A stretch of 64,000 nt of DNA, from positions 15,705,220 through 15,769,219 of the forward strand of contig OX463859.1 of assembly GCA_949825065.1 (NCBI GenBank), read 5' to 3'. The first letter of the stretch is position 1. Each line of letters starts with the position of its first letter. This document shows positions 10,977-22,205 of the stretch, piece after piece. The translations under genes and the position numbers were made by a program. The stretch comes from Odontocerum albicorne. Taxonomy: Eukaryota > Arthropoda > Insecta > Trichoptera > Odontoceridae. The notes beneath the pieces were generated by a model. The model was not told where the DNA came from. It searched no databases and saw nothing but the letters and a program-made list of their open reading frames with translations.

Positions 10977-11365
10977 GATCATAATGAAAATACTGACATT
11001 AAGGTGTGCCCCTTTTGATATAACTGAACCCATGAATGACCTAACCAATGGTTTTTGTGGGGAACCGTTAAAATGAAAATATAGTTATTTAATAATTTAT
11101 TAAGACACCTCCATGAAACATACAAATTGCGAGTATGTTGAAATAAGGCAATCTCTTCTAATTAACTATTCAAGAGTTATACAGATTGGTGCAATTGACG
11201 GGCGAAAGATTAATACGTTATTTTTAAGAAAGAAAATTAAATATTCTTCAATCATTAAAAAGAAATGAAAAAAAAAACAGTGAAACAAATTACATATAAG
11301 GTAAAACGTCATAAAAAATCATAAACATCATAAAAACTGGAAAGGAAAATGAAATACACATACTA

Positions 11366-12651
11366 TTGGGTTGATGCAAAAGTAATGATCGTTTTTTATG
11401 ATCCCAGGTAAAAAAAATCCCAGGTAAGAAATGATGAATAGTATCTTCTTTTAAATGATTCCATTGTATAAAGGATGCTTTCCCTCTACTTTCTATTCAG
11501 TTTTGGCCTGGCCAGAGTACAGTGAAAAGCCCTTGTATTTTTTCAAAATGTCGGTCGATAAAGTGCATTTACGTCATTGTTTACTTTATGAATTCCGTAA
11601 AGACAATACCGCGAGTGTGGCAACCAAAAACATTTGCGACGTGTATGGAGCAGATGTCATCAAAGTTCGACAGGTACGAAGATGGTTTACAAAATTCCGA
11701 TCTGAGGATTTTTCACTATTTGATAAACCACGTACCGGGCGGCCATTGAAGTCTGATGACAACAAGTTAAAAGTCATAATTGACACAAATCCACGTCTAA
11801 CCACCAGGGAGATCGCGTCGATGATGGGAGTCAACCAAACAACCGTATTAAGACATTTGAAGCGTATGGGGATGGTTTCGCGGTACAACGTTTGGATACC
11901 TCATCAATTGTCGGCTGCCAATTTATTGGATCATGTTTCAACGTGCTTTGCTTTGAGTGCGAGACAAAAACATGAACCTTTTTTGCATCGTTTGGTAACA
12001 GGAGATGAGAAATGGGTCGTGTACAACAACGTGACAAGAAAAAGACATTGGGCTATACCTGGACAAGCCCCATTAACAACTTCGAAGGCCGAAATCCATC
12101 AAAAAAAGTAATGCTTTGTGTTTGGTGCAATTGTAAGGGTATTGTGTATTTTGAACTCTTGGAACGCAATCAGACAATTACAACAGAACGATATTGTCAG
12201 CAATTATCCAAATTGAACATCGTCCTTCAAAAGGATAGACCAGAATTGGTAAACAGAAAAGGGGTAGTGTTTCATCCCGACAACGCGTGACCACATGTGG
12301 CTTTGATGACCCAATACAAGCTAAATGAGTTGAATTGGGATGTTATCAAGCATCCACCGTATTGTCCAGATCTTGCTCCTTCCGATTTTCATTTATTACG
12401 ATCGCTGCAAAAAATTTTAAATGATAAAAAATTTGATACAATAGAGCAGGTAAAAACATCCCTTACTACATTTTTCGCATCAAAATCCACGGAATTTTAC
12501 ACTAATGGTATTAATAAGTTGATAGAAAGATGGGAGAAGGTTATAAGAACTGATGGAAATTATAAAATTGATTAAATAAATATTACAAATCTAAAAAAAA
12601 AATGTTTAATTGTATATGTAAAAAACGATCATTACTTTTGCATCAACCCAA
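11366..12651 (+). mobile_element. Full-length mariner element (mariner 1)
   Basis: A 1,286-bp element with perfect 32-bp terminal inverted repeats at 11366-11397 (starting 'ttgggttgatgcaaaagt') and 12620-12651, flanked by TA at 11364-11365 and 12652-12653. This is the mariner cut-and-paste signature. The perfect terminal repeats suggest a young copy that could still be moved by an active transposase supplied elsewhere. The terminus 'TTGGGTT' is shared by mellifera-type mariners, so that subfamily is a tentative guess. Confidence 0.95.
11548..12575 (+). pseudogene. mariner 1 transposase, two lesions
   Basis: The likely ATG is at 11548 (MSVDKVHLRHCLLYEFR); an ATG at 11455 in the same frame lies in leader sequence. 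The order is normal: N-terminal helix-turn-helix (CDVYGADVIKVRQVRRWFTK), DKPRTGRP linker, second HTH, then the DDD catalytic domain. The three acidic residues are present: GDEKW (Asp codon 12004), HPDNA (12279) and LAPSDFH (12384), with 34 residues between the last two (D34D). Two lesions break it. An A run at 12101-12107 is one base short, shifting frame after EIHQ. A TGA at 12288-12290 replaces the usual Arg of DNARPH, as expected from CGA>TGA at a CpG. Length is about 340 residues, usual for mariner. Confidence 0.93.
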
Positions 12652-12728
12652 TATATATCGTTATCGAAGAGAGATGTCATAGTTTTAAGTCACCGTTTAA
12701 AGTAAGCAAACGAGGGCGAGTCTTATAA

Positions 12729-14019
12729 TAGGTTAGTCAAAAAGTTTTGAAAGCGACATCTATGGAGCAGTAGAAAAACCAAAATTTCTACGCCATTTTA
12801 ATATTTCATCTTTTATAAGAACGTACTCAAAATTTCATTTCGATCTGTCAATTCATCCTTTGTTTACAAGCCATTTGAAGTTGACGTGTCAGTGTATTTT
12901 TTAACAATCGAAAAATCCGAATATCGTGCAGTGATTAAATTCTTTGTTTTGGAAGGTTTATCGGCTACTGAGATCCATGCAAAGATGGTGAAAGTATTAA
13001 AAGAGTCTTCTCCTTTATTTCCAACCGTTCACCGATGGGTTTTGGAGTTTAAGCGTGGCCGTACAAGCGTTGAAGACGATCCACGCTCAGGACGTCCAAA
13101 AAGTGCATCAACACCAGAAATCATAGCGAAAATACAGGATATGGTTTTGGAAGATCATCGATCGACTGTGGATGTGATAGCTGACACCATAGGCATCTCA
13201 CATGAAACAACATGCCATATTTTGGCTGAAGTTTTGGGTTTCAAAAAACTGTGTGCACAATGGGTGCCGCATTTGCTAACAATGCAACAAAAACACGTTC
13301 GAATGCGACTTTCTGAGCAACATTTGGAGCGATTTCGAAAGGATAAAAAGGATTTTCTGCGTCGATTCATCACTATGGATGAGACTTGGGTCTACCACCA
13401 TGATCCTGAATCAAAACAAGAGGCTGAAGAGTGGTGTGAACCAGGCACTTTGGCTCCGAAGCGAGTTCGTGTCCAGAAATCGGCCAAGAAGGTGTTAGCG
13501 TCAGTTTTTTGGGATGCAAAAGGAATTTTATTGATAGATTATCTCCAAACTGGTAAGACAATCAACTCTGATTATTATTGTGACCTTTTGGACCAGTTGG
13601 ATGAAAAAATTGGTGAAAAAAGACCCGGTTTGTAGAAGAAAAACATCATTTTTCATCAAGACAATGCACCTGCTCACACAGCTCAAAAAACCATCGCGAA
13701 AATCAGTGAATTGGGGTACGAATTGTTGCAGCATCCACCCTATTTGCCAGATTTAGCTCCCTCTGACTTCTGGCTGTTCTCACACCTCAAAAAATTCCTT
13801 CGTGGAAAGCATTTTTCATCAAACGAAGAGGTTATATCCGTCGTAGAGGAGTATTTTGCAGGCCTTCCAGAAAGTCACTTCCGTGATGGGACAACAAAGT
13901 TGGAAGATCGTTGGACCAAGTGTATTGATCTTATGGGAGACTATACTGACCAATAAAAGTGATTTCCCCCAAAAAAAATGTATTTTCATTTCCGCTTTCA
14001 AAACTTTTTGACTAACCAG
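12729..14019 (+). mobile_element. Full-length mariner element (mariner 2), different subfamily
   Basis: Perfect 25-bp inverted repeats at 12731-12755 ('ggttagtcaaaaagttttga...') and 13993-14017. The right end reads inward 'ctggttagtc' and is followed by TA at 14020. At the left, the two outermost bases and the TA are mutated, so the left edge is uncertain by 2-4 bases. Length is about 1.29 kb. Terminal repeats and protein differ clearly from mariner 1, which ends only 78 bases upstream. Confidence 0.93.
12886..13956 (+). pseudogene. mariner 2 transposase, nearly intact
   Basis: One frame of 356 residues is interrupted only by TAG at 13633-13635. Its expected start codon reads GTG at 12886, so an ATG>GTG change is likely; no in-frame ATG precedes it. 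N-terminal HTH region (ATEIHAKMVKVLKESSPLF), DDPRSGRP linker, LGFKKLCAQWVPHLL, then the catalytic residues MDETW (Asp codon 13378), HQDNAPAH (13660) and LAPSDFW (13765), giving D34D spacing. The MDETW form, rather than GDEKW, and APAH place it in a different mariner subfamily from mariner 1. It is closest in style to the remnant at 51.4 kb (LGYKKMCAQ). Confidence 0.93.
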
Positions 14020-14021
14020 TA

Positions 14022-15850
14022 TCAGCCGATAGCTTGTTCTAGGTTACGACGTGAAAAAAATGGTTAAATCTTGTATAATATTAATAAATTTTGAAGCGCT
14101 TGAAAATGGATACATTTTATTAAACTTTTTTCTTGTATTTATCTCGTTTATCACCTCGTATAATTTATTACACCAGGCACCAGTCACCCTGTAAAATATG
14201 GGTGTTTTTTATTTGATTTTTAAATTTAACAATTATTTTATTTTTTTATATTGAAAATATTCCACGCCATCTCGTTGAAAGTTTTACCGTCAGTGTTAAA
14301 TAGAGTTAGGTTTCAACCAAGTAGGGATTTCTCCTATCATTGACTTCCAATGATCCGGTCTTCAATATTTTATTTATTTATTTATTATTACACATGACAA
14401 GAAATATACACAATTTGAGAAAAAGCAACAGGTAATTTGATTTGGACATACAATTTTAATGGATCTGGGTTTGTTGCCTTTCATTTGTCGTATCCCCAGT
14501 AAACTAGGCTTTTGCGTGTATCTCACTAAGGATATTTAGCATGAAAAAATAAATCGATACTTCTTTCCGATTTTTGATTACACAAGAACAAAACCCCGTT
14601 CCGCGCTCTCATCAACCTGCCAAACACTCAACTACAACTGGAAACATCTTGCGAAATTTAACTCCTCACACATCATCACTCCAGAAAGACCAAAAATATT
14701 TATCCCACAATATACACCGCACACAATCATAAGAATAAAAATTAAAATCAAAACAAAAAAAATACACAGAAACACAAATACAAAAACAACCAAACTTAAA
14801 ACAACAAGAAGAAACCCACACTCACGAGCTCATATAAATCCTTTCCACTCGTCATTCATCCTGAAAGCCCAAGTACTCAAAATCCTGTCGCAATAACAAC
14901 CACGCTCCATATTCAACTTAAGGTTTTTCTGTACACAATTTCAATCTCAATCTTGTCTTATCTCAATAAAAAAAATTGTTTTTGTGTATTTTTATTAATA
15001 TTTTTAAACAAATATGGGTTTAGCAAAAAAATATGGTTTGCTGATAAAATCACATTTGAACCATTTTTTCTTTACATTTTTCATGGATATTTCATAGATG
15101 ATACAATTCAATTTTGATATTTATATTCGTTCATTCATTTTTGTGTGTAAATCATCAGTTGGTATTATAATTATGGCACGTGTTTAAGTTGAAAGCGACA
15201 AAAATCACTATCATTTGATCAACCAGGTCTTGCCTCGAGCATAAAGTCTAGATGTTCAGACAGGTCATAGCCCCAAAATCACATTTAATGCTACTTTCGT
15301 TTGAGAGACTTCATATCTTCATATTCACCTTGCATCTTTTAACCTATACTAGGAGTTTGTTCGAGCAAATTTAAGTAGGTCATGGATATTGCTCTCCTGG
15401 TGCCATATTTTTCATAAAGTACTATTTATATAAGGTAGTTAGTAAGCCTCAGAAAGACAGTACAACGGAAAATCCTCTAAGAAAACCTAGTGTGATAACC
15501 GCTAGAAATCCAACTGGGAATGCTTGTATGCTATGCAAGCTTGCTGAGCACTGGGTAAGGGCGTCGATTGTGCAACATTTTTGAAGATACTTTCCCTCTT
15601 CCTGAAATCGTGAATTTTAAATAACATTTTACCTTTTTTAAGGTTTTAAAGGAAAGCGATTATCAGGAAGTTTTTAACGGAGAACCATAATAGTTTTTTT
15701 TTCTCGAGCTACTCTCCTTTTAACAAATGCGTCCTGTTATTGCATTCTGTGTACTGTTTTCATCTTCTGAAGAATGGACCAATTTTTAAAATCTCTTGTC
15801 TGTGGATATTGTTTTGTATGACACTTACATTGTGCTATGTTTAACCTCAC
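14022..15850. other. No gene recognised; A+C-skewed segment inside
   Basis: Bases 14580-14910 are strikingly rich in A and C and poor in T and G on the plus strand, with no long frame. Bases 15452-15559 form a short coding-like plus-strand island (RKPSVITARNPTG, CMLCKLAEHW) bounded by 'cctcag' and 'gggtaaggg', a possible but unproven exon or gag-like zinc-knuckle relic. The rest is plain A+T-rich DNA. Confidence 0.45.
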
Positions 15851-15854
15851 AGGC

Positions 15855-16000
15855 TATTTTTATGTGGCAATCTCTGCCCACCAACCAAAAATATGATGGA
15901 AGAACCTTAAGTGAAAACTAGGCTCAGATATTTTTTTCAAATAAAATGGATTCGAACTTGCAGCCCCTTGTTGTAAGAAAGGTTTCTATCAACTATACAA
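15855..16000 (-). mobile_element. SINE, reverse orientation
   Basis: On the plus strand, 'tatgtggcaatctctgccca' and 'ccaaccaaaaa' are the reversed 3' part; 'ggattcgaacttgcagcccc' is the reversed, mutated B box. Nearly full length but diverged. Confidence 0.7.
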
Positions 16001-16689
16001 TTAAAACCATCGAATAGATTAAAATTATCCAGATAAAAGTTTTAATGTGATAATTTCGTCATCATTTGGAAGATAATAATGTACATATATTGATAATTTA
16101 CTCGAAATGGATTTCTTTTTTGTTTGTGTTCCTGTGGGAAATTTAATGTGGCGGGTCCTCTAGTATGGAATAGAGCACGTTAATTATTGATTATTTTATT
16201 TACATGTCATAAACATAAGAGATTTTACAAAAACAGAAAATATTATTTTATATTTAATAAAAATAATTATTTCTTAATAATTATCGTAGAACAGGAGGAA
16301 AGAAATTCGTTTAAGGATAAGGTAAGAGAAGAAAGAAAAAATAGGATAAAAGGTTTTTTTTGAGTAATATGATATTTTTTCAATTCTCTCTTGAACGTGA
16401 TTCAGGATGGCATTATTGATGATTTGATCTTATTAATATTTTTCCAGAAAGTAGTTTCATATTTCTCGGAAATATGTTGTTAAGGCAAAATAAGGCAAAA
16501 AACTTCATTCCAAACATATTGTATTTATATTATTTTTTAAAGTGTTTAGCGTATTCAGCTATTATTAACTCTAACGCATTGAACAGGTTTTAGCGTCATT
16601 CTGAAGACGGAACAAAATAAATTGTTTTTGTCTTTGCGTGATGCTTTTTTACTAACGTAAAGGAAAAAAATGCTTCTTCTTCTAGATCT

Positions 16690-17206
16690 TGCGATCTGTT
16701 TAAACAGGATTTCAGTTGTGGTCCTGTGACGAAGATGTCCAACTTTCTCTCCATCTCTTTGGTGGACGTCCCGGTGGTCGACGACCCTCTGGAATCTCGT
16801 GCATCACAATCTTAGGTATCCTCGCGGGGTCCATCCTCTCAACGTGGTCCCTCCAGAATCGTCTTCTCTGCCTACTCCACCTCACGATGTCCTCAATGTT
16901 ACAATTTCTGCGGATTTCTTCATTAGGTATCCTATCTCTAAGGGTTCTACCTACGTTAGACCGCAGTGTTTTCATTTTTCTTATTTTGAGGAGGTGTTTC
17001 GGTCTTACAGAATCTGCTCTTGCTTCGATTCCGTAAGTCATAATAGGTCTTATGCATGTTTTGTATATCCTGACTTTGCTTTCCAATAGCATGTGTTTAT
17101 TGCCGCAAACAGTGTTCCTCAGGCATCCGGAAATAACTGCTGCTTTATTGGTCTGTTCTTTGACTTCATTATACAGATCGTTGCAGCTAGATAAAAAATG
17201 CGACAC
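16690..17206 (-). pseudogene. LINE-D RT C-terminal region
   Basis: An open minus-strand frame of about 164 codons reads NKAAVISGCLRNTVCGNKH, VRIYKTCIRPIMTYGIEAR, EMKTLR-like RKMKTLR, then RQRRRFWRDHVERMD and GRRPPGRPPKRWRESW. This is the post-catalytic thumb and C-terminus of an RTE-like endonuclease-RT polyprotein. The YADD catalytic core is missing, so the copy is 5'-truncated, as LINEs commonly are after incomplete reverse transcription. It has higher G+C than its flanks, consistent with a younger insertion. A plus-strand frame across the same bases is antisense shadow. Confidence 0.85.
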
Positions 17207-17261
17207 AAATTTAAAAAATATATATGATTATTGTATGGCGACGATGAAGTAAGCAATTGTG

Positions 17262-17435
17262 TGTGTCAAATGTGGTTTGAAAACATACATGATGGTGATA
17301 CGACATTCGAAGATGGGGTCCGCTCTGGATTTGCTAATAAACACTGATGACGACCAAATCAAAGCCTTGATCGAAAATAACAAGCGTTCTACAACATTAT
17401 TGAGATGTTGAAAATACTAAAAACCGCATTCTACG
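17262..17435 (+). mobile_element. mariner N-terminal relic
   Basis: The plus strand reads CQMWFENIHDGDTTFEDGVR, then SGF.NK, DDDQIKALIENNKRST, with stops and frameshifts after. This is the HTH and linker region of a mariner transposase (compare W..K.RDGD..LED..RSGRP). No terminal repeats or catalytic part remain. It abuts the 5' end of the LINE-D fragment. Confidence 0.7.
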
Positions 17436-18597
17436 AGTATTTGGTGCAAAGTTTTTTAATTTAACTTTAAAATATAATTTTTTTTCTGGACATTCCAATA
17501 TTCCAAGTTCCCAGTTTTCCTTTTCATTTATTCAGTTTTAAAATGAATTATTAATATATTGTGATTAAAAAGTAAGCAAAAAATCTCACGTTAAAATAGA
17601 AAAAAAATTTACTTTTAATATTTCGCTTTTTTACAGGCGATTAATTAAAAAAATTCGGCTTCGGAGAAATTATAAACTCGTCAAAGCAATATAACGGCAT
17701 CCAAAGTTATTCAAAATAATGAAATGAAGATATTTCAAGTATTCTTTTGAAATATTTGTGTTTCCTAATTAACTTCAAACTTGTTTGTTACTTGCCCCTT
17801 CAAAGCGCTTCTTGGAAACAATTCTCACCGAATACTCGATCTGTCTAAGGGATTTCAAAGGATGTATGAGTATTAGTCCGTCTTTGATTTTTATTCACCT
17901 TTTTATTTACAAACGAAAAGAAAGAAAAAAACATTGTCATTCATTGACATATAGCTCCTTAATTTTAATAACTGAATATATAAATAATACAAATGAACAA
18001 AGATAACAATAAAATAATAATAATGAAAATGGTAAACGCTCAAAAAGAAGATCGAGGAAAGTGAAGTTGGACATAGTATAGAAAATTGCGTCAGAAAAAG
18101 GGAGTATGAGTGACGCAGGTAATTCCACCTAGTATTCACGGGTATAATAATATATATCACTCCAGTCATATATATTATTTTTTTTAAATAAAAGGGGGGG
18201 AAAACATGCAGTGTGCTTCATTCATCCCACTTCGTTATGCCATTGGATCCAATACACCGTTGTAGCTGGTGAGTTTGCTCGTGTACAATGGCTCAGTTAC
18301 TTGAAGAATAGAAAAATAAAAGAAACAAAGAACTTCAGGTACAGCTTTGCTTTTCAACTGAATTGACGTTGAAATGGCGAAGAGATCCTTGAGTACGAAG
18401 TCCCGCAATGACGACGAGATGAGTCCCACAACTATATTTGATTTATAATCATTGCAGTATGGCAGCTAAGCATTTATTGGATCATGATTTCCAAAGATAC
18501 ATATAACGTATCATATTATTACACCTTGTACAATTTCCGTGGTCTAGTTTCTTGGGTTCATGATTCGATTCCTGATAGTCACTGTTTTTTTGTCTGG
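17436..18597. other. No gene recognised
   Basis: A+T-rich. Bases 18230-18430 have a modest coding-like appearance on both strands, including a good-context ATG at 18373 (MAKRSLSTKSRNDDEMSP...) and a 'ctggtgagt' donor-like site at 18268, but no recognisable protein. Confidence 0.4.
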
Positions 18598-19353
18598 TAA
18601 GATAGTTCGTCTGGCAACAATACTCGGGTACGCTAGACGTATGTAATTGGTAAGATAGTTCATCTGGCAACAATACTCGGGTACGCTAGACGTATGTAAG
18701 TAGTAAGATAGTTCGTCTGGCAACAATACTCGGGTACGCTAGACGTATGCAAGTAGTAAGATAGTTCGTCTGGCAACAATACTCAGGTACGCTAGACATA
18801 TCTAAGTGGTAAGACAGTTCGTCTGGCAACGATACTCGGGTACGCTAGACGTATGTTATGTAAGTGGTAAGATAGTTCATCTGGCAACAATACTCGGGTA
18901 CGCTAGACGTATGTAAGTGGTAAGATAGTTCGTCTGGCAACAATACTCGGGTATGCTAGACGTATGTTATGTAAGTGGTAAGATAGTTTATCGACAACAA
19001 TACTCGGGTACGCTAGACGTATGTAAGTAGTAAGATAGTTCGTCTGGCAACAATACTCGGGTACGCTAGACGTATGTAAGTGGTAAGATAGTTCGTCTGG
19101 CAACAATACTTGGGTACGCTAGACGTATGTATGTGGTAAGATAGTTCGTCTGGCAACAATACTCGGGTATGCTAGACGTATGTTATGTAAGTGGTAAGTT
19201 AGTTTATCGGCAACAATACTCGGGTACGCTAGACGTATGTAAGTAGTAAGATAGTTCGTCTGGCAACAATACTCGGGTACGCTAGACGTGTGTAAGTAGT
19301 AAGATAGTTCGTCTGGCAACAATACTCGGGTGTGCTAGACGTATGTAAGTGAT
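18598..19353. repeat. 53-bp satellite array, about 14 units
   Basis: The unit begins 'taagatagttcgtctggc', continues 'aacaatactcgggtacgcta' and ends 'gacgtatgtaagtgg'. Consecutive starts at 18598, 18651 and 18704 fix the period at 53. Three units carry an extra 'ttatg' (58 bp). The variant 'tttatcg.caacaat' follows the long unit at 18956 and again at 19172, so a four-unit higher-order block of about 216 bp is duplicated. Because 53 is not a multiple of 3, open frames across it are periodic artefacts. Confidence 0.95.
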
Positions 19354-19894
19354 GTTGCAATACGTGGGATCGGATTTTTTAAGTGTTTTGTTAGGTGACA
19401 ACCTTTATCGACCAACTAGACAAAAGTAAATAAAAGAAGTTAAAAGGTCGCAAACAATATTAAAATCATTGCTCATCTTGACTAAATTCAGGAATAATAT
19501 ACACAGTAAAATAAAAGTACGATATCATCAATCAAAGAACAAGGAAGGGATGGTGGAGAAGAAAGATAAATAAGGAACGAAACACGTTATATAAATGATT
19601 TGAAATGAAAAATTTTTTCGTCGCTTTTTAAATCATGTCAATAACAAAGCTAGTATTATATCACTTTGTAAATGGTTTCAGAGTCTCACTGCATGGACAG
19701 TAAAGTAAAGAAGGACGTTAAAAAGAGTGGTGAACTGGGAAAGTTTATTAAAAATATTTTTTTGAGCGCAACGCAGGGTCGTGATTGGGAAGACGTTAAA
19801 CATATTCGGCGAGATAAGAATGGATTGATTTGCAATGTTTAAAATTTAATGTTATAAAAAAAATATTGGTCGAATAAAAAATACTTACAGTCAC

Positions 19895-20245
19895 GCTGTT
19901 TCCCTGTCGGAAAGGAGAGATCGACATATTTTTCTATCGCATCACATATTTCTCGCCTGTCCTACATCCATACATCTTACCATGCAGCTCTTATGATTTC
20001 TCGGACTTTATATTTCTTTTTTTCAAAATGTCATTCCTTAGATCCAGTTCTTTCTCATCAAATCTCGCATACGATTTACTTATCCAGCTCTGTAATGCAT
20101 CTTCACTCTCTACCATATCATTATAATACAGGTTATTGCCACCATTAACTAGTGTATATCATGCTTGCTTTAATTCATCTTCTTTGCGCATTACATCTTG
20201 TTTATTCAGAATTGATTCTTTTCCTTTCGCCAAGTAACTCCGTAA
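19895..20245 (-). mobile_element. LINE-A fragment, reverse orientation
   Basis: Reversed tail 'cagtcacgctgtttccctgt' then 'tcggaaaggagagatcgac', followed by antisense RT C-terminus landmarks ('ctacatccatacatctt', 'atgatttctcggacttt'). 5'-truncated. Confidence 0.7.
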
Positions 20246-20494
20246 CATGCGCTTTGGGGTAACTAGTATTAAATTAATATAAAACGTACATGTATTTCAT
20301 ATCTTTTTAAATTTCTTATGGTGCCCATTAACGATATATTAACGAGCGTGGCCCGATACATAATATTGTCTTCGGTTCGTCATTTAGTAAACTGACTAAC
20401 GTGAAAATACAAAAACACTTGCATACGTAATCGGCGCATGCAAGTATTGCTATGAGTATCTAATGAACTCTGTTTACGAGACCGATACATTTTT

Positions 20495-20570
20495 TTGGTA
20501 CCATCGGGAATCGAATTCAAATCCCCTCAGGTAGAAGTCAAGCAACTTATAATAAAAGACCCCTTAGTCA
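20495..20570 (-). mobile_element. SINE head, reverse orientation
   Basis: 'ggtaccatcgggaatcgaat' on the plus strand is a reversed B-box region, followed by a decayed A-box region. The 3' part is missing. Confidence 0.45.
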
Positions 20571-21515
20571 GCACATAAATATCATATACTGGACCTTCAA
20601 TATCCGGACCGAAGAAAACTGGCAAAACTGTTACTTATCGTCTTAAATACACTGAAATTAATTTCAAAACGTTTTAATTGGCCAAAAAATAGCTCTTTTG
20701 AGCATTCATTATGAATAAGATCTCAAAAATCTAAAAAAAAAACTTTTCGTTATGTTGTAAAAAAAGTAATTTCCTCGAAAGACATTTACATAGGCTGTGT
20801 ACAAAATGAGAGAATGTAAGGGAATGGAGAGAAGATTGAACCCAACCGGTGGAATGATATAGAAAAAGGAGCGAAATGATAAGAGATGTGTTAGATTTTT
20901 ATGTCGGATTGGCAACCTTTTTTGCGATTTACCATAAAAGCAAAAATCCTCCGGAATAACATGGTGGCTCTATGGAATATATGAACATTTCCTCCGAATC
21001 GAATGGTGAAATCTTTGAATGATTCTTATAAAAAATATAAGTGTTATACTGAATTTATGTGAAAATACTTGCGATGAAATTTTCTTGCAGTTATTTATTT
21101 ATTTAAAAAACGAATTAATTCCACCTTAAACGAGTTATTGTGTTCTTATAGTTATATTAAATATATTATATTAAATTTTATGTTTAGAGAAGTGATTTTT
21201 ATTTGACCAATTAAAAATGTTTGTTAAGGAAGAAGGCAAGGGCCTTATGTTGAGATGTGAATTTTTTTCACTTTGTTCCGTTTGTTTACCTCAACAGAGA
21301 AATTGTATGATAGTATTTATATAAATAAATAGTTTATTATTTTGAAAAAAATCGCAATTAATGATTTTTTTTCGATAAATACTCTCATTCATATGGTACC
21401 CTTTAACATAATCGGAATTTATGATGCGGATATTTTTAAGAGCGTAGTCGGGAGACAACGTTGTTTACAGCCCTAGTAATCAAGCCTTCGGGTTAAAAAC
21501 CAGTGAGAAGGCAAG
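20571..21515. other. No gene recognised
   Basis: A+T-rich DNA. A minus-strand open frame at 20709-20915 has no domain. Nothing else structured was seen. Confidence 0.45.
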
Positions 21516-21691
21516 TATCGGGTGGTAATATAAGTTGTGTCCATTTTTTTTTTCAATTAAAAAATGAGCACCAAAAGTAAAACAAAATGGTAAAGGTTAT
21601 ACGTCATTCAAAAGAAAATTTTCTGCTCTACAAGTTATTGTGTTTGCTTTTACGTTAAATATATTATTTTATTTGATAACAAGCCTTCAAA

Positions 21692-22200
21692 ATGGAATGT
21701 CAAGTAGACGAAAGTGAGCATATTCGACACCTCCTTCTGTTCGCGTTCAATCGAGGAAATATAGCTGCCAAAGCTGCTCGCGATATTTGCAAAGTGTACG
21801 GTGAAGATTCTATGAATTAAAGGACAGCTCGTCGATAGTTTTTGCGTTTTAAGGACGGTAATTTCGACCTGAAAGACATGGAGCGTTCCGGATGACCAGT
21901 GGACTTTGATGAGGACCGCATAAACCATATTATTCTTGAAGATCCCTTTCAAACCACCGTCGAATTGGCTGAGCAGATGAATTGTAGTCACATGACTGTA
22001 TACCGCAATCTTAAATCAATAGGAAAAGTCCAGAAGTTTGGCGCTTGGATTCCACATGTTTTGAGTGAAAACAACAAAAATCAACGTTCGACAATTTCTG
22101 CTGGTTTTCTTGCGCGTCATCGAACTACGCATGCCCACAAGCAAAGGTTCCTTTATCGCATAATTACTGGTGATGAAAAATGGTTTGAAAATGGTAATGA
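21692..22200 (+). pseudogene. Partial mariner transposase, left arm and spacer
   Basis: MECQVDESEHIRHLLLFAF, then DICKVYGEDSMN, stop, RTARR, stop, FLRFKDGNFDLKDMERSG, stop. It then stays open from VDFDEDRINHII through VELAEQMNCSHMTVYRNLK, SIGKVQKFGAWIPHVLS and RIITGDEKWF, where normal sequence ends and the inverted arm begins. The HTH domains and the first catalytic Asp (GDEKW) are recognisable; domains carrying the second and third Asp are missing. Confidence 0.85.
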
Positions 22201-22205
22201 AAAAT

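Noticed and set aside
11586..12037. Minus-strand open frames across mariner 1
   Set aside because: Antisense shadows of the transposase; the plus strand has all mariner motifs.
11366..14019. A single composite transposon made of both mariners
   Set aside because: Each has its own pair of terminal repeats, and their ends do not match each other. Independent insertions explain the arrangement more simply.
16716..17089. Plus-strand open frames across the LINE-D fragment
   Set aside because: They are antisense of a clearly recognisable RT C-terminus and carry no domain of their own.
18482..19322. Open frames of 60-67 codons (MLPDELSYHLHTSSVPEY...) on the minus strand of the satellite
   Set aside because: They arise because a 53-bp unit cycles through three frames and lacks stops in some. 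They repeat with the array and have no independent support.
18598..19353. CRISPR-like array (regular 53-bp periodicity)
   Set aside because: The whole unit repeats, with no unique spacers. The genome is eukaryotic and no cas genes exist. It is a satellite.
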